DNA of 64,000 bases from Rhynochetos jubatus (taxonomy: Eukaryota; Chordata; Aves; Eurypygiformes; Rhynochetidae), in assembly GCA_027574665.1 (NCBI GenBank), contig CM050654.1, positions 28,539,722-28,603,721 on the forward strand. Direction: 5' to 3'. Shown here piece after piece: positions 1-13,153 of the stretch (position 1 is its first letter; each line of letters starts with the position of its first letter). The notes below the pieces were generated by a model that did not search any database, was not told where the DNA came from, and worked only from the letters and a program-made list of their open reading frames with translations. Both the position numbers and the translations under genes were made by a program.

Positions 1-3000
1 AAATGAGAGCTTTGCCCTTAGGTAAGAAAAAAAATATTTATTTATATGTATGTATTTAAAATGTTCCATGCAAGATTTCTGGGGACACATATCCAATATT
101 AATTAAACTTTGTATGTCGTGTCAGTCCCCAAAACCCATTATTTAAGATTTTTTTTTTTCAAATTAATGCTTTAGTCCTACATTTTTTCCCCTCCAGATA
201 GAAAGCTCAGGAAACCAATGCGTGATGACAGTATGATAACTAATTAGGGAAAAAAAGCTGAAACCAGTTGCTGGTGCTGAAACTACTGTCAAAATCTACA
301 GTGTATCTGTATCTGAAATGATTTCTGGCTGCTGTTTTAAACACATTTGCTCCTTGGGGTAGAGGGGGAAAAGAAATTTCTATATAAATTTAATGTACTA
401 ATTTAATTTAGTCTCAGTCCTAATTGCATAGAAGTGTGAAGACACCGGGAAAATAAGGGTTGGTGTAAACCCTATGTCACCCTGCTGAGAAATGCTGCAG
501 TCAGCTCTGAGTGAGCCAGCATGAGTCTTCAGGGAGATAACTGCATTAAACAGAGTATTCCCAGCCTCTAAGCTGGCATCGCAGAGGCTGTATGTGTGGT
601 TTATTGGAAGGATGGGAGGGGTTAAGATGATCCTCTTTTTTTAATAGCACAGGAAATCTGATGACTGAAAGGATGCATTACTCTGGATTTGGGGACTCTA
701 AAGCAATGAGGGCAGCTGAGCTGTCAGTAAGTGGTACACCCATCATGCTTTGCATCTTGCTTGTGTGATCACCACTGAAACCCTGTTCTCCAGCACATTC
801 AGACTTCCTATGGAGCAGGCAGAAGTGTGAGTGTGCACCATCTCAGTCCAGTGGTTGGCATCTTTGGGGGTCTTGAACTCTCTTTCCCAACTCCCCACTT
901 CTCCACTTGCATGTTTCTATTATTACTACTACATTATTCTTCCTTCCTTACAAAGTAAGGGAAGATTTGTATTGAAAAACACTCTTCTTAGGTTTAAATC
1001 ATTAATGACTCCACTGATTTTAATGAAGTTTGTTCAGTTTGTTTCCAGCTGAAGTTGTCATCCATTTGTTGAAATGGCCTTAGGTATACCTGATGCTAAA
1101 ATTTATTATGGCAGTAGTTGGACAGGTAAAATAACATTTTAGAACATGCACTTCTTTTCCATTTTTCTCCCCCTCCTAAGAAGCTAAGTTTTTCCCAGTG
1201 TATCAGGTATAAATAAAGGTAGGGAAGAGCCTATGTAAAGTTCTTCCTTCCCCTGGCCTGGCCAAAGGGTTTTTCCAAAAATCCCTTCCCACAGAGTTGC
1301 AGTTTCCCTAGTATGATATATTTAAAAAGGCACCTGCATTGCTCAGCCTTCTGGACACAAAACTCTACATGTAGGTACAGAGGCAGCTTGTTTTTCCAGG
1401 AATATGAACAGGAGTCAAGAGATCGTAGAAAATGAAGAATTACATCCTCTTCTTACATTTCTCCACCTTCCTGTCTCCCCGCAAGGTTATGAAAAAGTCC
1501 TGTGTGCAAGTAGAGACTTGCTTTAGCTCTTGTCAGAAATTCACATTTTAATACTAGTTTCTTTCTATTTTGTTTGGGTTCTCTCCTTTTCTTTTGCTGG
1601 TAAAGACTTAATGAAAGTTAGCCTGAAAGGAAATGCTGGGATCCAAGCTGTGGAAGGTTTGCTGTCACCAAAGTCCTTTGAGCCTTAAATCCTTACCACT
1701 GCTATTGAATGTAACAGCGTGGTCAGATTACTTTCCCCCTGCATCATTTTTCACACATGATTGACAGATGTAACAAGCAGGTAGGCAAGAAACTTAACTT
1801 GTTGCAGGACAATAGATGTGCACATTAGAAGCTTTCTGAAGTGCAGAATGTTACTAAAGGCCATAACCCGATATCAGCAGTTCAGCTGGCTGCAAACCAC
1901 TCAGTGCACTTCAGTTCTTAATATTTTTTGTTTTTTGCTTACCTCTTGTAATAGATCAGTACTCATCTCCTCAAGGTATTTCTTGCATACCAGGAGCCCC
2001 CAGAATATAGGAACCCATTAAAGACATTCGTATTCTTGCTTAAACATTAACCCAGGGAAAGAATTGACAGGAATTACAAGTTCACTCTGCATGCAGGAGA
2101 TGGTTACCATTTCCATATGGCTTCCACACTGTATTCACTCCCAGTGAAAAACCACAGCTGAGGAAGGCCCAGCAGGGCTTGAGGCATGATTCACTCCAAA
2201 CAGCTTTTGGTTCCCACCAGCATAACTTACTGGAAACATTCTGCTTTTGTTGGAAACATTCACAGCCAGTCTGGAAGCTACTGAAATATGCCCCTAACAT
2301 GTAGAAGAGATTTTGAATAACAAAGCTCAAAGTATCCATGGCAAGTGGTTGGACAAAGTGCCTCATGACCATCCTTTCACAAGGTTCTCTATCATGTATA
2401 GACTCAGGTTTTCAGTCATTTGTTGTTTTGGGGTTTTTTTATACTGAGCATTTAAAAGTTGCACTGTCAGGCTCAGCTGGAGTCCCAGTATCCCATCCTT
2501 GCACAGTGTTGTCCTTTTGGATTGCACCAAATGAACAGCTGCTGCTCATGTTCCCCAGCTGGTACTGTAAGAAATGCTGGGTGGTGGTGGATGGGGAGGA
2601 GAAGGGGAAGGAAGGAGATCCTTAAGGTCTAAAGAGGCAATGATCTATATGATCCGCTTTTAGCTCCTGCTTGGTATGATTTCCAGCCTGGCTGTTTTTC
2701 CTAGGCTCTGATCAGGAGCCTGACACCAGCTCCAGTGTCGTATTGTGAACAATACAGCACAGTACTATAGACTGGAGGGTTTTCTGGGGCTTAGCTTTGC
2801 ATTTCTGATTTTGGCCTGCCTCTTTTTCCCTCACCAGTACCTTCTCAGTTCTTAAGCACACAAAGCATACATAAATACAATCACTGTATTCCTCAGGAGT
2901 AGCCCCAAGAATTAATTGAACAAAAATGATTTATAAACATCTCAACCTCCATTTGCTATGTTTGGAAGGTCGAATAACTGTATTATAGATGACAACCATA

Positions 3001-5868
3001 TGTAATTGCACTGCTGGTTTACCTGCTCAAAATCCCAGTGACAAATCTCTTTCCCAACCAGTTTTGACTAAACAAAGGGCGTTGCTTAGATGATTTTCAA
3101 AGTGAGTTTTTAGTTTGTTGCCATCCTCTTCTTCTTGTGTTGCTCCCCTCCCCATCTCTTTCCATTTCAGCCTTAGGCAGGTAAATACTTCCAACTTGCT
3201 ACCATTTCACCAACAGTTCCCATGAACGATTAAATGGCTGCAGTGTTTCTCTTCAAAAGTCACTGTGTTTCAGAGAGGTGAAATGGTGCTGGTTATACCG
3301 CAGTTTATATTTCACAGTTGCCCAGATACATGTCAGAGATAAGGGCCTAGAGATATTTCTGATTAATATTACTGATGTTTGCTGTCTGTGCAGCAGTAGA
3401 GGAAGACCCGCACTACTCTAAAAGCAACGGGTGCATCTAATGAGAGTCCATGTCTATAAAGAGTGAGCAGACCAGCATTCGTCTCCCTGACCTTGGCTAT
3501 CTACAAGATATGAGTCTAATCTGACCTCCTTGTCCAAGCTCCCTCTGTACTTGGTGGAGAGGGTGATAAATTCCTCCAGTTTCAGACACCTCTCTCAGGC
3601 TTGGATTAATCATCTCAGAAGATAATCTTTCTCTGTTGGCTCTAGAGGAAGCTGAAGTGACTAACATGGATTAGATCCTGATGTTTTAGATTACTGATTT
3701 CCTTATTCCATTATGTTTGGTAGACTGACGCCTTCTCTTCTGTACAGGTGGGAAAGAAATGGACAAAACCATCGTTCCATGATGCATGATGCCAGGTAGT
3801 GTGACTGTCAAATCCCAAATTTATCTTCATTTCTTGTACAACCAGCTTGGGAGCAGGAATAAGAAATTGGATTATGATTCTTGCTCTCCTGTCATTTTCT
3901 CAAGTAGCAGATTGATAAACCAGTACAAAATAGATGTTTACCTATAGTAAACATATAATAATAAATCTGTTATATAACAAACTATAATGAATGGATTCTT
4001 TAGATTGGAGTTTTCTTATGCTTACACAGCAAATAATTATGTCTGGTTGTAATTGTCAAGACTAAAGAAATACATAGTTGCTGATTTGCCTTTTAAGTGG
4101 ACTGAAAATCTAACAGCACTGTAATATCACCACTTACTTCTGACCCTGTGGAAGAATAATCAGAAAAGCAACAATACTCAGAGGCTCAAGGTAAGATTAT
4201 CTGTCTTTCTCTTCAGAAGCAGGAGCTGCTCAGAATGTTAATCATTGCTGTTTCCAAGCTTGAAGCCATCTACTTCCAGCAGCAAACACTTAAACTATTC
4301 AGTCCTTAATGAAGTTGTCCCAATGGCACATCTTTCCTTCACAATCCACTACTTGTACCCCTGCACTACCCAGAAGTAACTGTCAAGAGCTTTATAGTAC
4401 CCCTTCACTCCTGTCCTCTTCATGAGCAGTTATCCTGCTCAAAAGAGACAAAATTGAAATGATAAATGGGGAAGGGTCGTTGCTTTGTTTTGGGAAGATG
4501 CTACTGTGTGAAGATATTGGGTTGGATGCTGCAAAGTCCAGGTACTTGATATTAAATGTTCTGCCACATTGTAGGTGATGTTACTCCATATTCCCCATAA
4601 ATAACTAGTAGAAAGATTAGACTGAGAACTGCAGCCTGCAAACAGGAAAAGCTTGTTAAATTTGGCATCATTCTGTGGAATTCCATTTCAGCCAGCATCT
4701 GAGTTGATCCTTTCCTGCATGATGTGTTCAGGGACACCAGCAGCTATAAAGTTTCCCATACCTCTGTTGTAAGATCGTATTGCTTCTGTCATAGGGTCTG
4801 TCACACTATTGCACTGAAAGAGCACAAGGTGGCTGCCCCTTCCCAAAAAACTCCCCCTGAATGGGGAAGAGCATGGCAGGAGACCAGTAGCTCTCTGTCT
4901 GCTCCATGCAAGATGCAAGTGTTTGAAACCAGGAGCTGCCATTTGCTGTCAGACTGATTTATTTTTGCAGCACTGCATTTAAAGGAAGGATTTGACTATG
5001 AAGCACTTCTCTTGCAGGAAAGGACAAACATGTAACTTCTTTTCCTAGCTTTTAGAGTTAAAGCCTGATTTAAAGAACTTTAAAGAGGATTACATTAAAG
5101 ACACTTCCCTGGTGTGAAATGATGCAGCTTCTCAGTGACTGATGAAACAAATCTGTTTCCATCACCTATGGATGAAGCCAAGCAGCAGGACCATGGAAAA
5201 CCAGCATGAGAAAACCCCTAAATAGATCATTTTCCAATATAGTGATATATTTTATGACAAGATAGCTGCCCTTTATTTTTTTTACTGCAATAATAATTTG
5301 CATATTCTGTTGTAAACAGTCCTCTGGGCACCTTATCTCTGTTTACAAATTATAGTTTCCTCCTAAGTATTTGCTGTGTTTGTTGAACACATGATAAACA
5401 CAGGTTAGAGGGCATCAAGACTCTAACATTGCATGTGTTATTTTCCTTTATTTGCCTCCCCCTTGTTTTGTTTGGTTTGGGTTTTTTGACCTCCTAATGC
5501 CTGTACTCCCTGACCTGAAATATCAAGAAACAAATCAAATCTCCACAGGGGAAAGGTGCTAGTTTAAAACTTGTTTTGGTTTTCAATGTAACAGCAGCAC
5601 AGAGTCTGAGAATTTTGTACACAAATACCATCAGTCTTTAACCTGCAGCATTGCTTTACGTAACATTCAGTGGACTTGCCACCACAGCATGGAAAAAAAT
5701 ATTTTCCTAGATTTTACTTTGTGATAAATAAGAAAGAACTTGTCAAGGAAAAGTATTTGATATCAGAGTTATGGGTTTTCTCTTTCTTTTTCATCTCTTC
5801 TAGTTCAGTTACTTTAGCAAGATGCTTGATTCTAAGTTGTAGAGTTTGAAATGCAGAGTATTCCTAAC
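1..5868. other. Unique non-coding DNA, no gene seen
   Basis: No open frame in this stretch exceeds 96 codons and none resembles a known protein family. No CR1 or LTR fragment was recognised. A 'cttag|gtaaga' sequence at 17-27 looks like a splice donor, so the window could begin at the end of an exon whose body lies to the left. With only 21 bases upstream this cannot be judged, and such motifs occur by chance. The rest looks like ordinary intergenic or intronic bird DNA. Confidence 0.6.
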
Positions 5869-5885
5869 TTTTTTTTTTTTTTTTT
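5869..5885. repeat. T17 homopolymer
   Basis: An uninterrupted run of 17 T residues. On the minus strand it would be a poly(A), but the neighbouring sequence shows no retroposed gene or SINE that it could end. It is best read as a simple repeat. Confidence 0.85.
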
Positions 5886-7441
5886 AATTTGGATATTAAT
5901 TCCTGGGGAACATTTGCAATGTGTATGAGTCCTATTGATCCCCCTATAGAAGATGAATTTTTGAACATCATCTTTTGGCATATGACATAGTAACTCTTTC
6001 CATCAAGTCAGACAGAAGCCATTCTTGGAACAACCCAGTATCAGAGCCTGAGTAAGACCAGAACTGTGCTAAGGCTGGGAGATGTTGCCTGGCTCTCACA
6101 CATTCCCTACATGGCCTTGGGCAAGTCATGTGAGAATGGTCCAAAGTCAGGGAATTTCATAGGTTTGTAAATCTGCAGAGAGACTCTACTGATGAGTTAG
6201 TGTTCCCTGCTCCAGCAGGATTTTCCTGATTGAATTTCTGTTTAAGCTTACCTGCGTCTTTAAGTAAAAGTCATGTAAACCTGTCTTAACTTCAACATGC
6301 CCAGCAACACTACAGCTCTTGATAATCATTCCCTTGGTTAATTACTATTCATATCAAGGAAACCATGGTGTTCTTGAGGAAGCACAAAGCTTGGAGTTTA
6401 CATATTTATTTTTCCTCTGTAGTACCATTACATAAAGAATACAACAGAGGAAACAGGATTTAATTTCTTACTCACAATTGCATCTACCTCAGCAGTACAG
6501 AAGTACCTGAGCTAGTTGGATGTGAGAGAGTTCAGATCCCAGTGCAGTTTAATTGGATATGTGGATTATTATCACAGGCACAGATCTAGGTTGAGGCAGT
6601 TTAGTTTTATGCAGCCTGAGTAATAATTCAGAGCAAAGCTGTGCCAAACCTGTAGCACTGACCAGATTGTGACTTCTTTAAGGCACTACTTCACAGTTTC
6701 TGTTAGTTCATGTGATGCTCACAAAGCAGGACTCTTTGGGCAGGATGAGGTTTTAGGTAGTGCTCAAGGTTTGCTAACAGCGGTCTGGAAGCCCTGTGAA
6801 ATAATGTTATACTGACTCTCCGACCAGGCTTCCAGTGTCCAGCATGGGGCTAGCTTTTAGGGGCTGAGCTCTCATTTGGCCTGTGTGAGACACACTCTTG
6901 TAAAGGCACACTCACATCAGATATGCTGCAACATGGTCAGATAAACACTAATCTGACATACTGAGTGTCTGCATAGTCTGACCAGGATTAAGGTGCCTAA
7001 ACATAAGCATCTAGGGACCCCTCCAGGTCTCCAACTGCAGTTTTAAGAGTATTTCTGTTTGCTCAGCACAGCCAGCAGCACTGCTTGGAAGTGTCAGACC
7101 TCCAAGGGCATCAGAAATGGCACTAGACTCCAATCTATAGATATTTCAACCACAACACCACTAACAGAAGTAAAACTCCTAGATCTACTTGGGTGTGATT
7201 GAGAAGTATAGTTTACAAACCTCAGTGATCCATTAAAGCATCTGCTTCACAAAGTTAGGCTCCTTAAACCCAGACTAATCCATCCTAAACTTAGTCATTT
7301 AAGACAGTTAAGAACATGTGTACAGTGAATTCCTCATGTAGCCAGTAAAAAGAGAGGTATATCGAAGACTTTATCTAAAATCTATCAGATGCTACATGGG
7401 ATTATTCCAGTGTTTGCCAGCAATCTATTTGTTAGTGAAAG
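5886..7441. other. Unique DNA with one possible MIR relic
   Basis: No coding sequence was recognised. The only repeat-like signal is the short MIR-type match at 6090-6175, listed separately. Confidence 0.55.
6090..6175 (-). mobile_element. Possible MIR/CORE-SINE relic (minus)
   Basis: The string 'ccttgggcaagtcat' matches the well-known core of MIR-type SINEs read on the opposite strand. A looser match follows, to the part that in MIR encodes the 'cagtttcc...tgtaaaatggg' stretch. Flanking similarity is weak, and 15 bases alone could be chance. MIR-like relics are rare but known in birds. An alignment to CORE-SINE profiles would decide it. Confidence 0.3.
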
Positions 7442-7494
7442 ACATTCTTCCCACATGCTTATTTTGGCATGTGGGAACACATTCTTCCCACATG
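7442..7494. repeat. Hairpin embedded in a 16-bp direct repeat
   Basis: A perfect 11-bp inverted repeat (7448-7458 against 7467-7477) encloses an 8-base loop. The left arm is part of the 16-mer 'acattcttcccacatg' (7442-7457), which recurs exactly at 7479-7494, a spacing of 37 bp. A looser echo, 'ttcccaca', lies at 7641-7648. The pattern is visible directly. No transposon family or RNA gene was recognised, and the stem is too short for a typical microRNA precursor. Confidence 0.85.
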
Positions 7495-8112
7495 GCATGT
7501 GTTTTTGCTCTGTGGCAGCAGTTGCCTGAAAATAGGTCTGGATGAGTCCAAGCTTTTGGATGAGTACAAGCTTGTGAGTAACTCCACTGCAGCCAGCAGA
7601 GCTATGTCTGCCTTTGAAAATGTGTGAGAGTAGAAGCAGGTTCCCACATTGTGTTCGGAGAAACAATCTGGGCATCAGATAGCATCCAGCATTTGTCTAC
7701 CTGAAAGTCCCTGCTACAGCTGATGAATGTACACTCTAGTTAAGTCTTGTTACCCTTTTGTCATATAGATCAGAACTATCCAGATTCAAAACGGCTCTGT
7801 TAGTGAAAGGGAGAGGGCGGGGGAGAAGAGGAAACCTAGCAATGCGTGAAATGACATTTCAATGAGAAGTTTGCCATTCAGCTGACAGCTGAAATCTAAA
7901 TTTCAGGAAGATGAGGAGTTTGGAGACACGTGGGCAGACCTTACACACTGCAAGGGCTTGAATTTTTGAGCTATGAACTGATGTGGACATTTGAAAATGA
8001 CAGCTTATAGGGCATCAGACCAAAGTGGTGGGAGGAATGGCCCAGCTAGGGGAATATCCATAGGTTGTTGCCATGCTTTGTTTCATAATATGAAGGCTTT
8101 TGAATGCATTCA
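7495..8112. other. Unique DNA, nothing recognised
   Basis: No gene, mobile element or clear regulatory site was seen. A purine-rich patch, 'gggagagggcgggggagaag', lies near 7810 and is the only compositional feature. Confidence 0.55.
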
Positions 8113-8145
8113 TTAAGTAAATAAACAAGTAAATAAATAAATAAA
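8113..8145. repeat. (TAAA)n microsatellite
   Basis: A run built mainly of TAAA units, with interruptions such as 'acaag' in the middle. The longest pure part has about four units. It is likely a decayed simple repeat. Confidence 0.85.
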
Positions 8146-9663
8146 GTGCATCACTGTCACCATGGGCCTTTTTTGATATTTATCAGAGAGACACGCTGTG
8201 TTTTCCTTTTGAACAGCAATGCTTTCCACTGCTGACAGATTCATGTAGAAGAATCTCAAAGTTTTGAAGGAGAATTCAGCAGAATTAAAACACAGTGAAT
8301 TAAATATTACAATGTTTTTGCTGACCTTGCAACCTCAATAAACTCAGAAAGTGGGATATAGAAAGATCCAATGTGTGTCTGAGAGTATTATAGCATCTCA
8401 TTTTCATAATATAAGAATCAAGATACATTACATTGTCACCTCTATTTTAATTAGAATGGTGTCTTTTATGCCATTGATGAACTACTGAAATTGGTCTGAT
8501 ATTTACACCACTTTTTATACTATTCTATTGGGTCTTACTACTGATCACTTCAAATTGTAGAGAATGGTCGTAGATCACCACTTTTTTCATGTAGAACTTG
8601 GTCCAAACTGTAGTTTCAGGGGATTTTCAGAACCAGGATCTGGTTCTTAAAATCAGAAATTGAAAATTTCGTGTTATGCTAAACTGCCAATACCCTGCTC
8701 TGCCTATAGATACATAAATAGAGAGGCCATGAACAGGTGCTCAGGACTCTGTAGCATTGTTTAAGAACTTGGTAGGCACAATGTGTTAGTTCCTATTAGC
8801 TAATTCACGTAGCTCTTCAGCACAACTCTACACTAGCTTTCCATGTGCAATCAGTGAGTGTTCCTCAGCTTTTTCTGTAGACTTCCCTGCCCCTTGTTAG
8901 TGCCAAAAAAAATGTTGGTTTCGTTCTGCAAGGTTGTGCTTTCTGCCGTGCAGTAGCATTTCCATCTCAAAGGAACATTTCTCAGCCGTTCAAGTGGCTT
9001 AAGGTTTGTGAGTTTGGGGTCTTTGGTTTTCTTTTTTCACCCACTATTTCCATTCTTCACTTTCCAATGTGGGCATAACCTGTGACAAGACATTTGGATA
9101 TTTCTACCAGTACAGGAAAATCATGCTGAGGATTTCATAATTGAAACTGAAGTGTAACATAAGGAAAGAAAAAGAAGAAGCAAGAGAGTTGAGCTGTTTA
9201 AGCAAGAATGAAAAGATAGAAGTTAAGAGATGGGACTTGTATTGAGCATTTTCAGATACACCAGGAATTTTTCTTTAAGAGACTGAATGAAAACAGATTG
9301 GAATATTCAATGTTAAAGAATTTAGAAAAGAGATCCTTAACCTGCTTCATCTCTACTTTGGAAACTGGTGTTGTACAACTCTGGGCAAGCTGTTCCTTTC
9401 TTTCTCTCTTACAGGAGATTTTAAAAAGTAGAGCTTTCTATGACATGGCTATAACAACTGTTAAAAATATTTTCTGATCTAAAACAATCCAAGGATTTAT
9501 GACATGAAAGTTTCAGAGACTCAGATCTAGCCTTATGGCTCTGAATGCCCACTATCCAGAGGGGACAGAATGAGGTGTAATGCTCTTCCAGCATACATAT
9601 AGGATAGAAGGTGAATTTAAGAATGTGTTTCTGAATTAAGTTTTAGGAGATGTGGCTTCAATT
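8146..9663. other. Unique DNA, nothing recognised
   Basis: Open frames are short and resemble no known family. The stretch runs up to the old CR1 end at 9664 without another identifiable repeat. Confidence 0.55.
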
Positions 9664-9850
9664 CCCAGGCACCGGAACAAGCTGCCCAGGTAAGTGGTTG
9701 AGTCACCATCCCTGGGGATATTTAAAAGTTGTGAAGATGTGACACTTAGGGACATGGTTTACTAGTGGATTTGACAGTGTTAGGTTAATGGTTGGACTCT
9801 ATGATCTTAAGGATCTTTTCCAACCTAAATCATTCTATTATTCCATGATT
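9664..9850 (+). mobile_element. Old CR1 LINE 3' end
   Basis: The order of motifs follows the 3' end of an older CR1 subfamily: 'aggcaccggaacaagctgcc', then 'gttgagtcaccatccctgg', then 'gacatggttt', then 'ggttggactctatgatctta', then 'ttttccaacctaaatcatt', and a final 'ctattattccatgatt'. Divergence is clearly higher than in the CR1 copies at 20684, 38741 and 48416, so it inserted earlier. The 5' part is missing, as usual for LINEs truncated during reverse transcription. It covers the end of ORF2 and the 3' tail and has no coding capacity. Confidence 0.88.
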
Positions 9851-10674
9851 AATCACAGACTTTTTGCAGGACTGGTAAAGCGATTTAATACAATGAAGCC
9901 TCAGCTGACCAGTATTAATCTATGTAAAGATGCTGTTTCATGTTCAGGAATGTTACTGTGATCAGAATTTATCACTGTTTATAGGTGTTTTAAGTAATAT
10001 GGGTTATATTCCTTCTGTAGATCTGAATCAAGTTAAGGTGGGTTAAACCCTGAGTTTGGTAAGGCTCTTTCTTCAGAGAACAATCTACTGGTCATAGCAT
10101 CAAATGAAAACCTGAAATATTGTTTTCAACTGAAATCCAAATAATTTTGAAAAGTTAAAAATGTTTCATCTCCTTTTTTCCTCCTTAAGTTTTCCATATA
10201 AAAACTGCACTTTTTGAAGAAAAAAAAGTCTTTATTCTGAAGATTATGTATGTATGTATTAGCTAAAAGCATTAATTAAACTTCTTACTTATTTGTAGTT
10301 GCTGAGCTCCTGGCTTCCCTTCTCCTACCTGGTTCCATATGTGTAGTCATTTGCATTGAGTGTGTATGATGCAGAGAGCTCATGTCATCACCACAACTAC
10401 TTCAGGGCTTAGGTTATTCTCTTCCTCGTCAACATTATTATTTTGTATCAAAATTAACAGTACTAACAGAAAGTGGGTGGTTTTCACCCTTTTTTCACGT
10501 TACCAAAGGAGAACTTGAACCTGCTATTTATTCCTGTTTCCTGGGGCTAAACCTTAAGTTCAAGGAGTTAGCTTTTTTTGCGACTGCTCAACCTCTGCAA
10601 ACAGTGGTTCCAGACAGACTGGGAGGAGGTAAGTGCAGAAAGCAGAACTGTGTTGGAAGAGCTGATTTACATCC

Positions 10675-10742
10675 TGGGCTGAAATGGTATATCAGGCTGT
10701 CGTTTATCCTCGCTGTGTCTCAGTTTTCAGAATTATAAAATT
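10675..10742 (-). mobile_element. Possible MIR/CORE-SINE relic (minus)
   Basis: The string 'cctcgctgtgtctcagtttt' followed by 'cagaattataaaat' parallels the 'cctctctg.gcctcagtttcc.catctgtaaaatg' part of MIR read on its opposite strand. Only about 45 bases support it. Confidence 0.35.
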
Positions 10743-11955
10743 CAGTAAAAAGCTGTGATCAGCTCTTCTTTACTTCCTTCAGTCAAAAACTTTTTCCTCC
10801 TCGAACTTTCTTTTAAATAATCTGGGTTAAAAGAGGTCAGGGAGAACTTTTCTGCTTTGCACGGCCTTAGGGCAGGAGAAAGCTTCAAGCCATGTCCATG
10901 GGACCCATTTGTGGTGGGTTGGTGTGCTCAAATCCATCAGTCTCCTGCTGTGACAAACAAACTCATTTACATGCAAGCGCCAGCCTGGTTCTCTCTTGTA
11001 AAAAATACCTGGCCTGCAGATCACTGGAAATTGGGAGAGTATTCCAAGGAAATATCACAATTGGTTTGTGCTAATTCTATATTTGTCCCCTGACATTTGC
11101 TGTTGGGAGAGAATACTGTGGTAGATGCACATCAGGTTGACATTGCACAGCTGCTGCTGTGTTCTTGTGGATGAGGGGAGTTTTCATTGGAAGGACATGA
11201 GTGCACTGATTTTGCTTTACATGAGTGTCTGCAGCTGCTGGCAGTGGCTGGCTGCAGGACCGGACCCATATGAGTTTTGATTTCTAATAAAGGTGGCACA
11301 TTATGGTTAGATGCCAAGTAAATGGCTCTTCAGGATCAAAATCCCATCTTTCCTACCCAGTGGAGTGGAAGGACTGCCAAATGTGGACACATGTTCTCCT
11401 TTTAGTTCAAATGTTGAGACTGCAGAAAGGTTGAAGAGAGCAAAGCAGACCAAGGCCGCTCTTTACACTAAGAAATCATTTGGATATATGAATCTATTTT
11501 TCTTATTCCACTGTTTGTGATCCCTTCTCAGTTTTTAAAAGTGTAAAGAGTCAAAACAGTTAAAGAAGGAAATACACGAAAATAAACTAACGTTTCCATG
11601 GGTATTGTTCGACATTATTTCCTGGGTCCAGGTGAAGTCAAACACAGAACAGAAAGCTTGCCTCTTTTCCCGAGGGCATCCAATATAAATATGGGAAAAG
11701 ACACTACACACAAACGCGATAATAGGAAAATACAAGCGAAAAGCATGACAGAATTGAGTAGTGCATTCAGGAACTCAACTTTGCAACGTCTTCACACCCC
11801 CATGTATTTTATTTATTTATTATTTTGCAGAGCAGTTTTCTCTAAGTATGTACACACACAGAGGAAAGTAATTTTCAAGATCCTTTTTTATAATAAAGCT
11901 GCTACATATCAGCCCACAATACCTCAGAGAGCTCAGCTGGTTTCACTATTGGTGA

Positions 11956-12012
11956 GCCTATGAGGCTGAGCAAATCACTTACCTTCTTTTGCTTCCATTT
12001 CAGCTTTCACCA
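11956..12012 (-). mobile_element. Possible MIR/CORE-SINE relic (minus)
   Basis: 'tgaggctgagcaaatcactt' then 'accttcttttgcttccattt' then 'cag' follows the order 'gaccttgggcaaatcacttaacctct...cagtttcc' of MIR on the opposite strand. Divergence is high and the match is short, but the order of sub-motifs is right. Confidence 0.4.
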
Positions 12013-12982
12013 GTGGTCTGTTCCAGATAATTCTAGTGTTTTTCTCTTAGTCAAAGTTAATCTTGTCTATCTCCTGCTATGCTACATGTCTGTGCAACAC
12101 ATAGGATGACTGTGTCCCAGTCCTTTGCTGTCATTGTAATGCTAATAATAAAAAAACATAAGTCATACTAAGAACAACCAGTAGCAAAGGTAAGATGGAG
12201 TTTCTGTAAATCACAATACCACTTTCTGAGCTACTGATACTAAACTGGATTTTGACAGAAATCAGAATAATGCTATTGGTTCCAACAAAGCCGCACCAGT
12301 TAACATTACATAGTATGTAATCTCACTCACTTAAAAAGTTGAGCACACGGCTTTTTCAACTATGAATATTTTTTCTCATTTTTCCCCCAAAGTACTCGAA
12401 GAAAACTCACTGTCTACCAAGAGAAGATCTAACATATTACATTACATCATGGACCAAATATATTAGATCAACATCTATGCTCCCAGAAGAGGCTTGCATA
12501 CTGGCAATAATAGAACCTGACAGCTTGAGGATCAATCATCTTATTAAATTTTTTTCTCTTTTTCTTCTCTCTCTCTCTTCCTGGAAGGAGCTTGGCAACA
12601 TTTATTTATTTGTTTGCTTGTTTGTTTTTTCTACTTCAGAATTTCTTTCACTAATACTTCCATAAGAAATAGATTTGCCTCAAGTAGCTTACATTAATCT
12701 GGGACACAATAATGAATAAATATTTGGAATAAATAATGCATAAGTCTGATAATTATACTAATGATGACTGACATCCTCCTAGCACCTTCCAACCCCGCAT
12801 CCCGAGGCTCTTAATTGAATGACTACAGATTTGGGGGCTGCGGGAGGAGATGAGGAAAAGATCCTGAGCTGCAGTAAGCTGTCAAAGCTTCTCTGATGTT
12901 GCTTGCACCTCTTTACCATGCATGAAGTCTGCTTTTGTTCACAGGACTCTCACTATTAGCCATAAATGGAGTCTTTGTATTA

Positions 12983-13145
12983 TAAAAATGGCTTCCTAAA
13001 AATATTTTTTGTGTTGGTGGCTTACTGGGCAAAGAGATGTAAAAGACCAATACTTGGGAGAACTAGCAGGGTGATAGGAGTGTGCACCACCTCTTGGAGC
13101 AGTCTATGCATCAGTGATGCCCTTTACTGAAAGGACAGAGATAGG
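12983..13145 (+). repeat. Left arm of a long inverted repeat
   Basis: This 163-bp segment recurs in reverse complement at 14275-14435. By eye the arms differ at about 10 positions plus one 2-base gap, roughly 94% identity. The arm runs from 'taaaaatggc' to 'gagatagg' and stops 8 bases before the 5' edge of the LTR at 13154. It belongs to no mobile-element family I recognise. The direct repeat around the other arm suggests that this one is the source and the other the copy. Confidence 0.93.
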
Positions 13146-13153
13146 TAGGGGAC

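Larger units (their letters stand above)
9851..12982. other. Unique DNA with weak SINE relics
   Basis: The open frames at 10382-10738 (118 codons, plus) and 11598-11963 (121 codons, plus) are long for this window, but neither resembles a known protein or shows domain motifs. Two MIR-type relics are listed separately. The AT-rich stretch 12700-12780 contains 'aataaatat' and 'ggaataaataat' but no array. Confidence 0.5.

Noticed and set aside
10610-10640. 'gaggag|gtaagt' as the end of a coding exon
   Set aside because: The donor is good, but the upstream frame is not protein-like and no single convincing acceptor is present; similar donors occur at several other places by chance.
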